Of a stretch of DNA of 64,000 nucleotides, positions 32,815 to 43,034 are shown one piece after another. Origin of the DNA: Shewanella aestuarii (GTDB lineage Bacteria > Pseudomonadota > Gammaproteobacteria > Enterobacterales > Shewanellaceae); contig NZ_BMOT01000002.1 in NCBI RefSeq assembly GCF_014647215.1, forward strand, positions 62,001 through 126,000, written 5' to 3'. The position numbers and the translations under genes were made by a program. Numbering within the stretch: the first letter of the stretch is position 1; each line of letters opens with the position of its first letter. The notes beneath the pieces are model-generated. The model was not told the origin of the DNA and did not search any database. It was given only the letters and a program-made list of their open reading frames with translations.

Positions 32815-34998
32815 ATGGACGTATCATCATTATTAGACGGCCTGAATGACAAGCAACGTGAAGCCGTAGGTGCACCTTTATCTAACATGTTGGTGTTAGC
32901 GGGTGCAGGCAGCGGTAAAACGCGGGTATTAACCCATCGTATTGCTTGGTTAATGCAGGTTGAACAACAAAGTCCATACTCTATTCTGGCGGTAACCTTT
33001 ACCAACAAAGCGGCAGCAGAAATGCGTGAGCGAGTTGAAAAAGTGGTTGGCAGTAACATGGGACGCATGTGGATTGGCACCTTCCATGGTTTAGCTCATC
33101 GAATTTTACGTACCCATTTTCAAGATGCTAACTTGCCGCAAAGCTTCCAGATTATTGATTCAGACGATCAGCTCAGACTATTAAAGCGAATTTTAAAAAG
33201 CCTCAATCTAGACGATAAACAATATCCGCCAAGACAAGCTCAGGCTTATATTAATGGTAAAAAAGATCAGGGATTAAGACCAAAACACATTGATGCTGGT
33301 GGTTTTCCTGTCGAGCAAAATTTGCTCAATATCTACAAGATCTATCAAGAGTCATGTGATCGCGCAGGTCTAGTGGATTTTGCTGAGATTTTACTAAGAG
33401 CCCATGAGTTATGGCTGAATAAACCGCATATTTTAGCCCATTACCAAGATCGTTTTCGGCACATTTTGGTCGACGAATTTCAAGATACTAACGCCATTCA
33501 ATATGCTTGGATCCGCGTACTGGCGGGCAACAGCGCTAATGTGATGATTGTGGGTGATGACGATCAGTCTATTTATGGCTGGCGTGGAGCGCAAATTGAA
33601 AATTTACATCGTTTCTTAAAAGACTTCCCAGGTGCACAAACCGTTCGTCTTGAGCAAAACTATCGCTCCACCGGCAATATTTTGAAAGCGTCTAACGATT
33701 TGATTGCCAATAACCCCGATCGTTTAGGCAAAAAATTGTGGACGGAAGACAAAGATGGCGAGCCTATTTCAGTTTATTGTGCCTTTAATGAAATGGATGA
33801 AGCTAAGTTTATCGTTGGTCGCATTAATGATTGGCAAGATAAAGGTGGCAGCTTAAGCGATTGCGCCATTTTATATCGTTCAAATGCTCAGTCGCGGGTA
33901 TTAGAAGAAGCCTTGTTACACCGTGGGCTTGCTTACCGAATCTATGGCGGCTTACGCTTCTTCGAGCGCCAAGAAATTAAAGATGCCATGGGTTATATGC
34001 GTCTTATTAATAATAAAGATGATGATGCTGCCTTTGAGCGGGTGGTGAATACGCCTACCCGCGGTATTGGCGATCGCACCCTAGAGATTATTCGTTCAAC
34101 CGCCAGACAGCAGCAATTAACCTTATGGCAGGCGAGCCTTCGTTTGTTAGAAGAAAAAGTGTTAGCTGGCCGCGCAGCAAATGCAGTGCGTGGTTTTATG
34201 GATTTGGTCATCCATATGCGAACGGATACCGCCGACATGTTGCTATATCGCATGACAGACAGCGTCATTAACCAATCTGGTTTACGGGCAATGTATGAAG
34301 CCGAAAAAGGTGAAAAAGCGCAGGCGCGCATTGAAAACTTAAATGAGCTTGTCACAGCAGCTAAAAGTTTTGAGCTCCCCGAAGAACTTGAAGATATGGG
34401 CGAGTTAAATGCCTTTTTATCCCATGCCGCATTAGAAGCGGGTGAGGGGCAGGCCGATGCCTTTACCGATGCGGTGCAACTCATGACCCTACATTCGGCG
34501 AAAGGGTTAGAGTTTCCAATGGTATTTATGTCGGGTGTGGAAGAGGGCATATTTCCAAGTAAAATGGCATTAGATGAGGGCGATCGTTTAGATGAAGAAC
34601 GCCGCCTTTGTTATGTTGGTATGACGCGGGCAATGCAAAAACTGTACATCAGTTATGCCGAGTCTCGTCGTATTTACGGCCGTGAAGATTATGCGCGTCC
34701 GTCGCGATTTATTAACGAAATCCCTGAACAATACGTTGAACAAATTCGTTTACGTGCTCAGGTATCCCCTTCTATCAGTCAACGTTTTCCTGCGCGTGGG
34801 GCAAGTCCTGCTTTTAGTCAGTCATCAGCAAACACGACCGGATTCAGCGTTGGTCAAAAGGTAAAACACTTTAAGTTTGCCGAAGGTGTTGTGACTAACT
34901 TTGAAGGCACAGGTGAAAAAGCCCGCGTACAAGTTAACTTTCGTGATTTTGGCAGTAAGTGGTTGCTCGTTAGCCTAGCAAAGCTGGAAGCGTGTTAA
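32815..34998 (+). CDS. uvrD: DNA helicase II
   Basis: A superfamily-1 3'-5' helicase of 727 residues used in nucleotide-excision and mismatch repair. Walker A is LAGAGSGKTRVL (about residue 30), motif II is VDEFQDTN, motif III is VGDDDQSIYGWRGA, and motif VI is VGMTRAMQKLYISYAESR. The C-terminus ends with the Tudor-like domain (HFKFAEGVVTNFEGTG). AGGAGG-like GGGAGG lies upstream of the ATG. The next gene, ubiA, follows after 15 bp and is probably co-transcribed. Confidence 0.96.
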   Translation: MDVSSLLDGLNDKQREAVGAPLSNMLVLAGAGSGKTRVLTHRIAWLMQVEQQSPYSILAVTFTNKAAAEMRERVEKVVGSNMGRMWIGTFHGLAHRILRTHFQDANLPQSFQIIDSDDQLRLLKRILKSLNLDDKQYPPRQAQAYINGKKDQGLRPKHIDAGGFPVEQNLLNIYKIYQESCDRAGLVDFAEILLRAHELWLNKPHILAHYQDRFRHILVDEFQDTNAIQYAWIRVLAGNSANVMIVGDDDQSIYGWRGAQIENLHRFLKDFPGAQTVRLEQNYRSTGNILKASNDLIANNPDRLGKKLWTEDKDGEPISVYCAFNEMDEAKFIVGRINDWQDKGGSLSDCAILYRSNAQSRVLEEALLHRGLAYRIYGGLRFFERQEIKDAMGYMRLINNKDDDAAFERVVNTPTRGIGDRTLEIIRSTARQQQLTLWQASLRLLEEKVLAGRAANAVRGFMDLVIHMRTDTADMLLYRMTDSVINQSGLRAMYEAEKGEKAQARIENLNELVTAAKSFELPEELEDMGELNAFLSHAALEAGEGQADAFTDAVQLMTLHSAKGLEFPMVFMSGVEEGIFPSKMALDEGDRLDEERRLCYVGMTRAMQKLYISYAESRRIYGREDYARPSRFINEIPEQYVEQIRLRAQVSPSISQRFPARGASPAFSQSSANTTGFSVGQKVKHFKFAEGVVTNFEGTGEKARVQVNFRDFGSKWLLVSLAKLEAC

Positions 34999-35013
34999 GT
35001 AAAGGAGATTAGG

Positions 35014-35868
35014 GTGAAACAAAAACTGCATGCTTATGCCCGCTTAATGCGTATCGATCGACCTATCGGCACTTTGTTGCTGTTGTGGCCATGTTTGATG
35101 GCATTACTACTGGCTGCAAAGGGAATGCCCGATATCAAGGTGCTGCTGATTTTTGTTGTTGGTGTAGTGATCATGCGTGCGTGCGGTTGCATCATTAATG
35201 ATTTTGCCGATCGTAAGTTAGATGCCCATGTCGAGCGGACTCAAAATAGGCCCTTGGCGTCAGGCGAAGTAACGGTAAAAGAAGCCCTTATGCTGTTTGT
35301 GCTGCTGGGTCTTGCCGCATTCTCTTTAGTGCTATTGTTAAATATCTTAGTGGTGCAACTTTCCGTTGTCGGCATTATTTTAACTGTGATCTATCCGTTT
35401 ATGAAACGGGTCACTAACATGCCGCAGATGTTTTTAGGCATAGTGTGGAGTTGGTCTATTCCAATGGCTTATGCAGCACAGCTAGGCAGCGTTCCGGTTG
35501 AAGCGTGGTGGTTATTTGCCGCCAATTGGTGTTGGACAGTGGCTTACGACACCATGTATGCCATGGTCGATAGAGATGATGATGTCAAAGTGGGCATTAA
35601 ATCGACCGCCATATTATTTGGCCGCTATGATAGACAATGGATTGGCCTATTTCAGCTTGCCGCCCTGGGATGTTTTATTATGGCGGGCTTATCAGCCGAA
35701 CGTGGCTTAGTGTATGGTTTGGGTATTATCACTTTCATTGGCTTTAGCTGTTATCAACAATGGCTAATATTTGGCCGTGAACGCGCCCCATGCTTTAAAG
35801 CATTTTTAAATAATAACTGGGCAGGTTTTGTGCTGTTTGTCGCCTTAAGTGCAGACTACTTGGTTTAA
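35014..35868 (+). CDS. ubiA: 4-hydroxybenzoate octaprenyltransferase
   Basis: An integral-membrane prenyltransferase of 284 residues that attaches the polyprenyl tail to 4-hydroxybenzoate in ubiquinone synthesis. The first Asp-rich motif is [26 protein letters not shown] in pieces (NDFADRKLD), and the second is [13 protein letters not shown]. About eight spans are visible. The start is GTG at 35014 with AAGGAG 7 bp upstream. It sits right after uvrD, and a heptamer repeat begins four bases after its stop. Another ubiquinone gene (ubiD) lies about 6 kb away. Confidence 0.95.
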   Translation: MKQKLHAYARLMRIDRPIGTLLLLWPCLMALLLAAKGMPDIKVLLIFVVGVVIMRACGCIINDFADRKLDAHVERTQNRPLASGEVTVKEALMLFVLLGLAAFSLVLLLNILVVQLSVVGIILTVIYPFMKRVTNMPQMFLGIVWSWSIPMAYAAQLGSVPVEAWWLFAANWCWTVAYDTMYAMVDRDDDVKVGIKSTAILFGRYDRQWIGLFQLAALGCFIMAGLSAERGLVYGLGIITFIGFSCYQQWLIFGRERAPCFKAFLNNNWAGFVLFVALSADYLV

Positions 35869-35871
35869 TCT

Positions 35872-35913
35872 TGCTAACTGCTAACTGCTAACTGCTAACT
35901 GCTAACTGCTAAC
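35872..35913. repeat. Tandem heptamer repeat TGCTAAC x6
   Basis: Six exact copies of TGCTAAC (42 bp) begin four bases past the ubiA stop codon. The copies are identical, as expected for a recently expanded slippage repeat. It lies outside coding sequence and just before the terminator. Confidence 0.95.
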
Positions 35914-35936
35914 CGCACCTGAGATGTTATCACCCT

Positions 35937-35961
35937 AAAAGCCGTTTAATCGCGGCTTTTT
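35937..35961 (+). terminator. Terminator of the uvrD-ubiA unit
   Basis: AAAAGCCG (35937-35944) and CGGCTTTT (35953-35960) pair over 8 bp, followed by T. Confidence 0.85.
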
Positions 35962-36154
35962 GCTCTTTGTAATCTAGCAAATACATTTACTGACAAATTT
36001 GGGTTTGTTAATCATTTGTTTCTCTTTATGCTGGTTTGACTTTAAGAGAGCCAGTTCAGTTTAAGCAATGAGATAAATTGAACTTAATTCACAGTGTTTG
36101 CTATCGCCCACTAAGGTGAGTTTTCTTTATATCTTAATCGACAAGGAATGTTTG

Positions 36155-37189
36155 ATGCGTTCAAAGGTAAAATTTCGTTTATTGTTTTTAAGCTTGGCAC
36201 TGATTTGTTTTTGGTTGGGAGTCAGCTTTACCCCAGATACTTTGAATACAGCTGCAGATAAATGGTTGCTTGGCGGAATTTCGGCGGTCTATTTTATACT
36301 GCTTCCCATCGGCTACTGGTACTGCATTATCAAAATTGGCCAGCAAAAATTGTGGAAGCTGATTATGATTTTCAGTTTAAGCAGTTTGGTCGCCAGATTA
36401 AGTTATCCCGCAGAACTGAGTCATTATTTTGAGTTTGTCATGTGGTTACGTTACCCCATAATTGCGGTACTTTTGCTTATTGAGCTGTATTTGGTCATTA
36501 GCGTTATTCGTGGTTTGCTTAAGGCGCGCACCCTAAAAGGCGATCCGCGGGTGGGCGCGGTTGAAACCTATAATGAGGGTGCAGAAAAAACCTTAACAGT
36601 GGCATTGATTTTGGCCAGTGAAGCGACCAATTGGTATTACTCAATACCTTGGTTTTCGCGCCAACATCCGGCAACGATAGCGCACATTAACCTGTTAAGT
36701 GCTCGTCGCTGGCACGTTTGGCTGATGGTACTTGGCTGTATTGGGGCATCGACAATGAGTTATATGTTATTGCAGTCATGGAGCGAGATAATCGCCATTA
36801 TTGTCGCCTCGTTTATCTCTTATACCTTAATGGCAATTGTCGCCAATCATCGTATATCGCGTCATTATTCGCTGTATTTCCTGCGTAACAAATTGGTTAT
36901 CAATAATGGTTTATGGGGATTTATGGTGATTGATAGCTGTGATATTTCACAGGTGAATCAGCAACAGGCTTCTGTCGTCCATAAAGATGATGATGCTGTG
37001 CTTTCAATTGGCCGAGGGCAGAGTCATGTCAGTTTAGTGTTAAATAAACCAGTGATTTACCACGGCGGAATGGGGCAATTACCCGAGCCTATGAGCGAGA
37101 TTCATTTGAGTGTTGATAAGCCAGAAGATGTCATTGCGGCGATTGAAGCTAGCCGAATTGAAGCTAGCCATACTGTCGTCGCCGCTTAA
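36155..37189 (+). CDS. Multi-span membrane protein of unknown function
   Basis: A 344-residue protein; the ATG at 36155 is preferred because AAGGA precedes it and the frame upstream shows no coding character. Four hydrophobic segments lie in the first 130 residues, and two more at about 185-235. Between them is a soluble stretch with a conserved-looking LILASEATNWYYSIPWFSRQHP. The C-terminal 100 residues are soluble and predicted to be beta-rich, ending in a short repeat (IEASRIEASH). I do not recognise the family. It appears to be a single-gene unit. Confidence 0.7.
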   Translation: MRSKVKFRLLFLSLALICFWLGVSFTPDTLNTAADKWLLGGISAVYFILLPIGYWYCIIKIGQQKLWKLIMIFSLSSLVARLSYPAELSHYFEFVMWLRYPIIAVLLLIELYLVISVIRGLLKARTLKGDPRVGAVETYNEGAEKTLTVALILASEATNWYYSIPWFSRQHPATIAHINLLSARRWHVWLMVLGCIGASTMSYMLLQSWSEIIAIIVASFISYTLMAIVANHRISRHYSLYFLRNKLVINNGLWGFMVIDSCDISQVNQQQASVVHKDDDAVLSIGRGQSHVSLVLNKPVIYHGGMGQLPEPMSEIHLSVDKPEDVIAAIEASRIEASHTVVAA

Positions 37190-37359
37190 CGAAGGTGTCG
37201 TTGTTTTCGATATCCTTAGCTGTATCTGCACTGGGGTATTCTATCTTTTCGATTTGATTGCATTTCAGAATTTCCAAACTCCGTTTGGAGTAACATCGCA
37301 GGATTCCACTAATAGTTTTGGTTTATACTTAACTTTTGTGTTTAAAAAAATAGGCTGTT

Positions 37360-37560
37360 ATGAAATTTAAATATTTAATTGGTTTAACATTGATAATCCC
37401 AATTTTAGGGCTGTTTTGGGTGAATTTATTTGCAACTAATGTGTCCAGTTTTATTGTATCTGCTACTAACTTTATTTGTTTAGGTATTCTTTTTATTGCT
37501 GTTTTAGATATTGTTTTTATGGCATTTAAACGACGTAAAGCTAATCTAACCGGCAACTAA
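37360..37560 (+). CDS. Small two-span membrane protein
   Basis: A 66-residue hydrophobic protein with two predicted helices (about 5-25 and 32-54) and a basic tail (FKRRKANLTGN). The ATG at 37360 has only a weak AGG-like site upstream, and the DNA is very A+T rich, so the coding call is tentative. No family is recognised. Confidence 0.45.
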   Translation: MKFKYLIGLTLIIPILGLFWVNLFATNVSSFIVSATNFICLGILFIAVLDIVFMAFKRRKANLTGN

Positions 37561-38272
37561 AGTGTATTGTGGTTTGTGCATATAACAGATATGAGCCTCC
37601 CGCTATTCAATAGGTGAGCCTAATCTATTTTGTTGAAATAATAATTTATCAACAAATTCAAAAATTTGATTTAATTCCTGGCTATCAAGTCATCGTGTTC
37701 TTAGTAACAACAGCAGGCAAACACATATAAGGTTCTCTTAGTGCGATCTTATCTCAGCCTGACGCTTTCAGTCCTTTGAAATATAAAGCTAACACGTTTC
37801 TGTTCTGTTCCGAGTTAGCTCTTTGTGTATCAATAAAGCTAAATCGAAGAGGCAAAAATGGCTGTGCAGATGACCCAGCGGGTATCCAAAACAGGGCGAA
37901 GTTTCACTAAGTGAAATATTTTTGAGCGAGGGGCGTGGATACCAAATTGGCTGTTTAATAAGGGTTTTATTGGTTTTGGTTAAACCCACATGGATGCTGA
38001 TTTTAAAACCAAGAACCGGCGTCTCGCTAGATCATCTACATATAAGCCTGCAGCAGGCAATAAATACCGATGCGGTATTGGACTCGTGACACTCACCAGA
38101 GTGGTTGTCGTTGAGACATTTAATGTGAACTATAGCGGTCTCAGGGGAAACGCTATTATCTTTGTAAATTAAACACAAAAAATGCGCTTACAGTGAATAG
38201 GATAAGCGCAATTTATTTGGCTATTTTGCCATGTTAAAGTAGGTGTGCTTTACTAAACACCCGCTGTACGTC
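37561..38272. other. Gene-poor stretch with nested inverted repeat
   Basis: This 712-bp region lacks a convincing gene. Two frames of 60-66 codons (37789-37989 minus, 37990-38172 plus) have no ribosome binding sites and no recognised domains. The nested hairpin element described separately lies in the middle. The stretch may be a dispersed repeat or the remains of a decayed gene. Confidence 0.5.
37881..37943. repeat. Nested inverted-repeat element
   Basis: Outer arms GGTATCCA (37881-37888) and TGGATACC (37936-37943) enclose an inner palindrome TTTCAC-TAA-GTGAAA (37902-37916). Both stems are perfect, giving a 63-bp structure with a second half that is G-rich (GAGCGAGGGGCG). The arrangement suggests either a structured RNA or a short mobile/repetitive element. 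Confidence 0.55.
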
Positions 38273-38851
38273 TTAATCCTTAACCAGCGGCGTTAGATCT
38301 GCTGGGCGATAGTAAACCGATTTTAATACCTTACCTTGACGAACCACTTTTCCTTCCATTTCAACATCTTTAGCGCACTTGGCAATGATAAATTCGCCTT
38401 TCATGCTGCCCACTATTTCCACACCTTGCTTGGCGTAGTGGGCGATGGTTTCGTTTAGCTCTTGTTCATTGCGACAGACTTTACTCATGTTGCTTGAATG
38501 CACTTCGTCCCAACAGGTAATAAAGTCAATTTGACGATTTTTGGCCACGTTTAATAACAAATCAATAAGGTAGCTAATTTCGAGGCGATCACAGACCTGA
38601 GTTGCACCTAAGTGAACTAAACGGCCCATTAGCACATAGACCGAATCGACGATGGCATCGGCTTGTTCAATACGACTGTCAGCTTCAGCAAGCTCGGTCA
38701 TTTCTTCAATGATAAGCGAAGTATGCAAAGCATCGGCTTGTGCGTCTAAACTCGATTCGTCAGCAACCGGTAAATCAAATGTGCTTCTAAACTCTAAAAT
38801 ATCGCGGTAAAGATGATCATAAATGGGTTGTGATAATTGGCTGAGTTGCAT
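38273..38851 (-). CDS. MazG/HisE-like NTP pyrophosphohydrolase family protein
   Basis: A 192-residue protein whose N-terminal 130 residues match the all-alpha NTP-pyrophosphatase superfamily: IIEEMTELAEADSRIEQADAIVDSVYVLMG carries the EExxE and ExxD metal-binding pattern (pieces EEMTELAEA and QADAIVDS), and CWDEVHSSNMSK is the conserved third helix. The C-terminal 60 residues (GEFIIAKC, GKVVRQGKVLKS) are a small beta domain. Members of the group hydrolyse nucleoside or phosphoribosyl triphosphates; the substrate here is unknown. Confidence 0.82.
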   Translation of the reverse strand: MQLSQLSQPIYDHLYRDILEFRSTFDLPVADESSLDAQADALHTSLIIEEMTELAEADSRIEQADAIVDSVYVLMGRLVHLGATQVCDRLEISYLIDLLLNVAKNRQIDFITCWDEVHSSNMSKVCRNEQELNETIAHYAKQGVEIVGSMKGEFIIAKCAKDVEMEGKVVRQGKVLKSVYYRPADLTPLVKD

Positions 38852-38866
38852 GTTAAACCTTTAAAT

Positions 38867-40405
38867 TTATCCGAATGTTTTTCTAAGGCCTTTGGCCTTT
38901 TCAGCTTGTTGCTGAATGGTGTTAGCCGCTGATCGTATCACAGATAAGTTATGAACATTACCTTGGCTTAATTCACTTATTTGATGAATATTTTCAGTCA
39001 TCTCATTGGTGACGGCTCTTTGTTGCTCTGCTGCAACTGCGCTTTGTTGGGTAAACATGTTTACTTCAATGATTTGTCGATTGACAGCCTCAAATTGTTC
39101 CGCAACATTAGCGATATCATCAACACATAATTCAGCTTGTTGTTTACTTTGCTGCATTTGCGCAGACCAGTTATGCAACATGGTGTGCATTGACTGGACG
39201 CTTTTTGAAATCAAATTCGTCGACAGTTGGGTGCGACTGGATAAGGCTCTTACTTCATCAGCGACTACCGCAAAACCTCTACCTTGTTCACCTGCACGTG
39301 CCGCTTCAATAGCAGCATTTAAGGCCAATAGGTTAGTTTGTTCTGCAATGCCATTAATTTCTAGCATAGCTTGAGAAACATTTTCAGCTTCTTTATTTAA
39401 AAAGTGTGTACTTTGCGCTGCTTCAGTGACTGATTGTGTCAGGGCATCAATATTTTTACGGCTGTTTTTCATGGCTTTAAGGTTATCAACACAGACACTT
39501 TGCACTTGCTCAACATTTGAAGATGTTGATAAGGCATGTTGCGCCATCTCGGCAACCGTGGCGTTCATTTCTTCAATTGCGGTCGCTATTTGGGTAATTT
39601 GATCCTTTTGCTTCTCAATACTTTGGTTAGCCTGTTTTGCCGTTGAGACTAGCTCATTGGCGACATGATCAAGGTTATTACCTTGATCTTGGGCTCGGCC
39701 AAGCACGCCCTGCATTTTGGCTTGATTCATTTTGATCTGAAAGTCGAGTACCGAACTATGGTCATTACCGCAAAAGACTAAACGGCTGACAGAGTCGTAT
39801 TGGCTTTGATAGCGAGTGATGTGCGCGGGAATAGTGAATAATTCTTGGTTAAATAATCCTGCTAATAAGGCGGTTAACGCTAATAGTCCCATCGCGGCGT
39901 ATATATTTGCAGTTAAGCCCATAGCCAGTGCACTTGCCATGATAAGCACAATTCCAATGAGTTGTTTTTGTTTGAAACTTAAAGGCGAGGCTAATTTTTT
40001 ACCCTGTTTTATTTGGGCATAAAGCGAGATGGCATTTTTAATGTACTCAGGCTTGGCTTTGATGCGAACAGATTGATAGCCAGTAATTCTGCCTTGCTCA
40101 TATAAGGGCGACACAAAAGCATCCACCCAATAGTAGCTGCCATCTTTACAGCGATTTTTAACAATACCTCGCCATGATTCACCGGCTTTTAATTTGTCCC
40201 ATAAATCCTTAAATGCCTCTGCGGGCATATCAGGATGGCGCACTAAATTGTGGTTGTGGGTAATTAATTCAGCTTCGGTGTAACCTGAAATATGAATAAA
40301 AGCAGGATTTGCATAGGTGATAATGCCACGGGTATCGGTTATGGAAACTAATTCATCACCAGCTTTAAGCTCTACTTCCTTGTCTATCGTGGGTTTATTT
40401 CGCAT
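38867..40405 (-). CDS. Aer-type chemoreceptor with N-terminal PAS domain
   Basis: A methyl-accepting chemotaxis protein of 512 residues. The ATG at 40405 is preferred (AGGGAA upstream). The PAS domain (about 10-115) has the Aer-like string [19 protein letters not shown] and [18 protein letters not shown], expected to hold FAD and sense redox or oxygen. A two-helix membrane anchor lies at about 155-195, without a periplasmic sensor domain. The signalling hairpin tip is present in full, with [20 protein letters not shown] and [12 protein letters not shown]. It should act on CheA/CheW for energy taxis. Confidence 0.92.
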   Translation of the reverse strand: MRNKPTIDKEVELKAGDELVSITDTRGIITYANPAFIHISGYTEAELITHNHNLVRHPDMPAEAFKDLWDKLKAGESWRGIVKNRCKDGSYYWVDAFVSPLYEQGRITGYQSVRIKAKPEYIKNAISLYAQIKQGKKLASPLSFKQKQLIGIVLIMASALAMGLTANIYAAMGLLALTALLAGLFNQELFTIPAHITRYQSQYDSVSRLVFCGNDHSSVLDFQIKMNQAKMQGVLGRAQDQGNNLDHVANELVSTAKQANQSIEKQKDQITQIATAIEEMNATVAEMAQHALSTSSNVEQVQSVCVDNLKAMKNSRKNIDALTQSVTEAAQSTHFLNKEAENVSQAMLEINGIAEQTNLLALNAAIEAARAGEQGRGFAVVADEVRALSSRTQLSTNLISKSVQSMHTMLHNWSAQMQQSKQQAELCVDDIANVAEQFEAVNRQIIEVNMFTQQSAVAAEQQRAVTNEMTENIHQISELSQGNVHNLSVIRSAANTIQQQAEKAKGLRKTFG

Positions 40406-40551
40406 TGTGGTTCCCTGAAATGTTAACTGAGGCAAGCTGTGGGTTTAATCCTTTTTATATAGATCTCATTTTAGATGAATATTTGATGACTATCACGGTG
40501 CTTTTGTGGGAAACAACGTTTTGTTACATTTTGATACTTAATTTGGGGCAT

Positions 40552-40582
40552 AAAAAAACCGACTAATTTAGTCGGTTTTTTT
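40552..40582. terminator. Terminator between fre and the chemoreceptor gene
   Basis: An A7-CCGACTAA-T-TTAGTCGG-T7 palindrome forms a long hairpin with A and T runs on both sides. It lies 13 bp past the fre stop codon on the minus strand. Confidence 0.88.
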
Positions 40583-40594
40583 ACATGATAAAGA

Positions 40595-41293
40595 TTATTT
40601 GATAAAGGCGAAGGCATCACCAAACAGGTGGTCTTCTTCAACACCTAAATTACGGAACACTTCACGAGCCGCACCAACCATATCAAAACGGCCAGCGATA
40701 TAAATGTCATATCCTTTAAGGCTGATAAAGTCATGTTTGATTTGCTCAAGTAAATTGGCGGTTTTACCATCCCAATCGCCATCGGTTTGCTCAATAACAG
40801 GCACAAAGTCTAACCACTTATGATCCGCGTGCCATTGACGAGCAATGCTTTGGTAATACATAGCATCTTCGTTACGACATCCCCAGTAAAATGTGGTGTT
40901 AATTGTCTGGCCGATGGCAATTTGATGCTCAATAATACTTTTAATATATGAAAAACCTGTGCCGCCAGCGATTAAAATACGTGGACGGGCGCTATCATGG
41001 CGAAAATAGGCATCACCCGCAGGTGCTTCAATATCAATATGGGTAGAGCTTCTTAGGCGCTCAACCACTTGCATTGGGTAGCTTTCGCTTACCGCTGCAC
41101 CGATATGCAGTTCTATCTGATCGGCATTAGGCGCGCAAGCGATGGAAAAAGGACGTTTGTCTTTCTCACCCATAACAACACTTAAATACTGACCCGCTTT
41201 AAATTCAAAAGCTGTGTCAGGTTTAAGGATGACTTGGAATACGGCATCATTAAACGGGGTGATTTTTTCTATCTGACAACGAATGGTTTTCAT
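40595..41293 (-). CDS. fre: NAD(P)H-flavin reductase
   Basis: A cytoplasmic ferredoxin-reductase-like enzyme of 232 residues (Escherichia coli Fre: 233) that reduces free flavins with NAD(P)H. The flavin-binding barrel shows FKAGQYLSVVMGEKDKRPFSIA, and the nucleotide domain begins ILIAGGTGFSYIKSII. The C-terminal DMVGAAREVF motif is in place. It follows ubiD on the same strand, an arrangement also found in E. coli, and the pair may be co-transcribed across an 81-bp gap. Confidence 0.95.
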   Translation of the reverse strand: MKTIRCQIEKITPFNDAVFQVILKPDTAFEFKAGQYLSVVMGEKDKRPFSIACAPNADQIELHIGAAVSESYPMQVVERLRSSTHIDIEAPAGDAYFRHDSARPRILIAGGTGFSYIKSIIEHQIAIGQTINTTFYWGCRNEDAMYYQSIARQWHADHKWLDFVPVIEQTDGDWDGKTANLLEQIKHDFISLKGYDIYIAGRFDMVGAAREVFRNLGVEEDHLFGDAFAFIK

Positions 41294-41374
41294 CTAACGT
41301 CCTTTAAGCCCTATCTTTTTTAGGTTTTCAATCTTTGAATGATTATAACGTCTTTATGTGACCAAGGTCACTCT

Positions 41375-42856
41375 TTACAGTGTCGGTTGGCCATCAATAC
41401 CTAATTGATCCCACATTTGATCCACTTTTTCTTTCACAGCATCATCCATTACGATCGGTGTGCCCCATTCTCGATTGGTTTCGCCTTCCCACTTATTGGT
41501 GGCATCTAAGCCCATTTTTGAACCTAGGCCTGCTATAGGAGAAGCAAAGTCTAAGTAATCAATCGGTGTATTGTCGATCATGACAGTGTCACGGGTGGGA
41601 TCCATTCTGGTGGTAATGGCCCAAATAACATCTTGCCAGTCGCGACAGTTCACATCGTCATCAACGACAACAATAAACTTGGTGTACATAAATTGACGTA
41701 AAAACGACCATGCGCCCATCATGACGCGCTTGGCATGCCCCGGATATTGCTTACGAATGGAGATAATCGCCATGCGGTACGAGCAGCCTTCAGGCGGCAA
41801 GTAGAAGTCGATAATTTCTGGGTATTGTTTGCGTAAAATAGGCACAAAGACTTCATTTAATGCCACACCTAACATGGCAGGTTCATCAGGTGGACGACCT
41901 GTATAGGTGCTGTGGTAAATCGCATCTTTACGGTGGGTGATGTGAGTCACCGTAAATACGGGAAATGAATCGGTTTCATTATAGTAACCGGTATGATCGC
42001 CATAAGGGCCCTCTTCAGCCATTTCATCAGGGGCAATATAGCCCTCTAAGATGATTTCGCTGGTTGCGGGCACTTCTAAATCACAGCTTAGTGCTTTACA
42101 TACTTCGGTGCGCTCACCGCGCAGTAATCCTGCAAAAGCGTATTCACTCATAGCATCGGGTACAGGAGTCACAGCGCCAAGGATAGTCACAGGATCACTG
42201 CCCAATGCCACGACAACGGGGTAGTTTTCGCCTGGGTGCTTTTCTTTAAAGTCTTTAAAATCTAATGCTCCCCCTCGATGATCTAACCAGCGCATGATGA
42301 GCTTGTTTTTACCCAGTAATTGCTGACGATAAATACCGAGATTCTGACGCTTCTGGCGCGGGCCTTTGGTAATGGTCAATCCCCATGTGACTAATGGCGC
42401 GACGTCGCCAGGCCAGCAGTGTTGGATCGGTAGTGACGTTAAATCAACATCATCACCTGTTTTTACCACTTCTTGGCAGGGCGGATTGCGCACAGTTTTA
42501 GGCGGCATGTTTAACGCTTGTTTAAACATAGGGATTTTTGATATCGCATCTTTAAAGCCACGAGGTGGTTCTGGCTCTTTTAAAAAAGCGAGTAGTTCAC
42601 CCACTTCTCGAAGCGCCAAAGGATCATCTTTGCCTAATGCCATCGCGACGCGCTTTGGGGTGCCAAATAAATTGACCAGTACGGGCATGCTATTGTTTTT
42701 AGGGTTTTCAAACAGCAAGGCTGGCCCACCAGAGCGTAATACTCTGTCGGCTATTTCTGTCATTTCAAGGTGAGGGTCAACCGGGTGGCTAATGCGTTTT
42801 AGCTCACCATTGGCTTCAAGATGGTCTATGAAGCTACGTAAATCCTTGAAACTCAT
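41375..42856 (-). CDS. ubiD: 3-octaprenyl-4-hydroxybenzoate decarboxylase
   Basis: The prenylated-FMN-dependent decarboxylase of ubiquinone synthesis. Starting at the ATG at 42856 it has 493 residues, close to the Escherichia coli enzyme. AGGCGG lies just upstream; seven further N-terminal codons are possible but unsupported. Family strings are [47 protein letters not shown] with the active-site Glu, and [17 protein letters not shown]. It needs prFMN from UbiX, encoded elsewhere. It leads the ubiD-fre pair. Confidence 0.95.
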   Translation of the reverse strand: MSFKDLRSFIDHLEANGELKRISHPVDPHLEMTEIADRVLRSGGPALLFENPKNNSMPVLVNLFGTPKRVAMALGKDDPLALREVGELLAFLKEPEPPRGFKDAISKIPMFKQALNMPPKTVRNPPCQEVVKTGDDVDLTSLPIQHCWPGDVAPLVTWGLTITKGPRQKRQNLGIYRQQLLGKNKLIMRWLDHRGGALDFKDFKEKHPGENYPVVVALGSDPVTILGAVTPVPDAMSEYAFAGLLRGERTEVCKALSCDLEVPATSEIILEGYIAPDEMAEEGPYGDHTGYYNETDSFPVFTVTHITHRKDAIYHSTYTGRPPDEPAMLGVALNEVFVPILRKQYPEIIDFYLPPEGCSYRMAIISIRKQYPGHAKRVMMGAWSFLRQFMYTKFIVVVDDDVNCRDWQDVIWAITTRMDPTRDTVMIDNTPIDYLDFASPIAGLGSKMGLDATNKWEGETNREWGTPIVMDDAVKEKVDQMWDQLGIDGQPTL

Positions 42857-43034
42857 ACCTACCGCCTGTTTGTGCAATTTGATGTGCCGCGCACTATAGC
42901 ATTTTTCTAATATGGGGTTAAGCCATTTGATTTATCACTCTGTGCGATTGATGTTTCAAGGTGTAAACTAACTAAGGTTATGGATTAGGATGTAATTTGC
43001 ATAGCTATGTAGATAGCAGGATGAGGTGCGTTTG

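Noticed and set aside
33993-34550. 185-codon minus-strand frame inside uvrD
   Set aside because: It lies wholly opposite an unmistakable uvrD coding region and has no recognisable domain.
37789-38172. Two frames of 60-66 codons in the gene-poor stretch
   Set aside because: Neither has a ribosome binding site or recognisable domain, and one covers the nested inverted repeat. They are kept only as part of the unexplained region.
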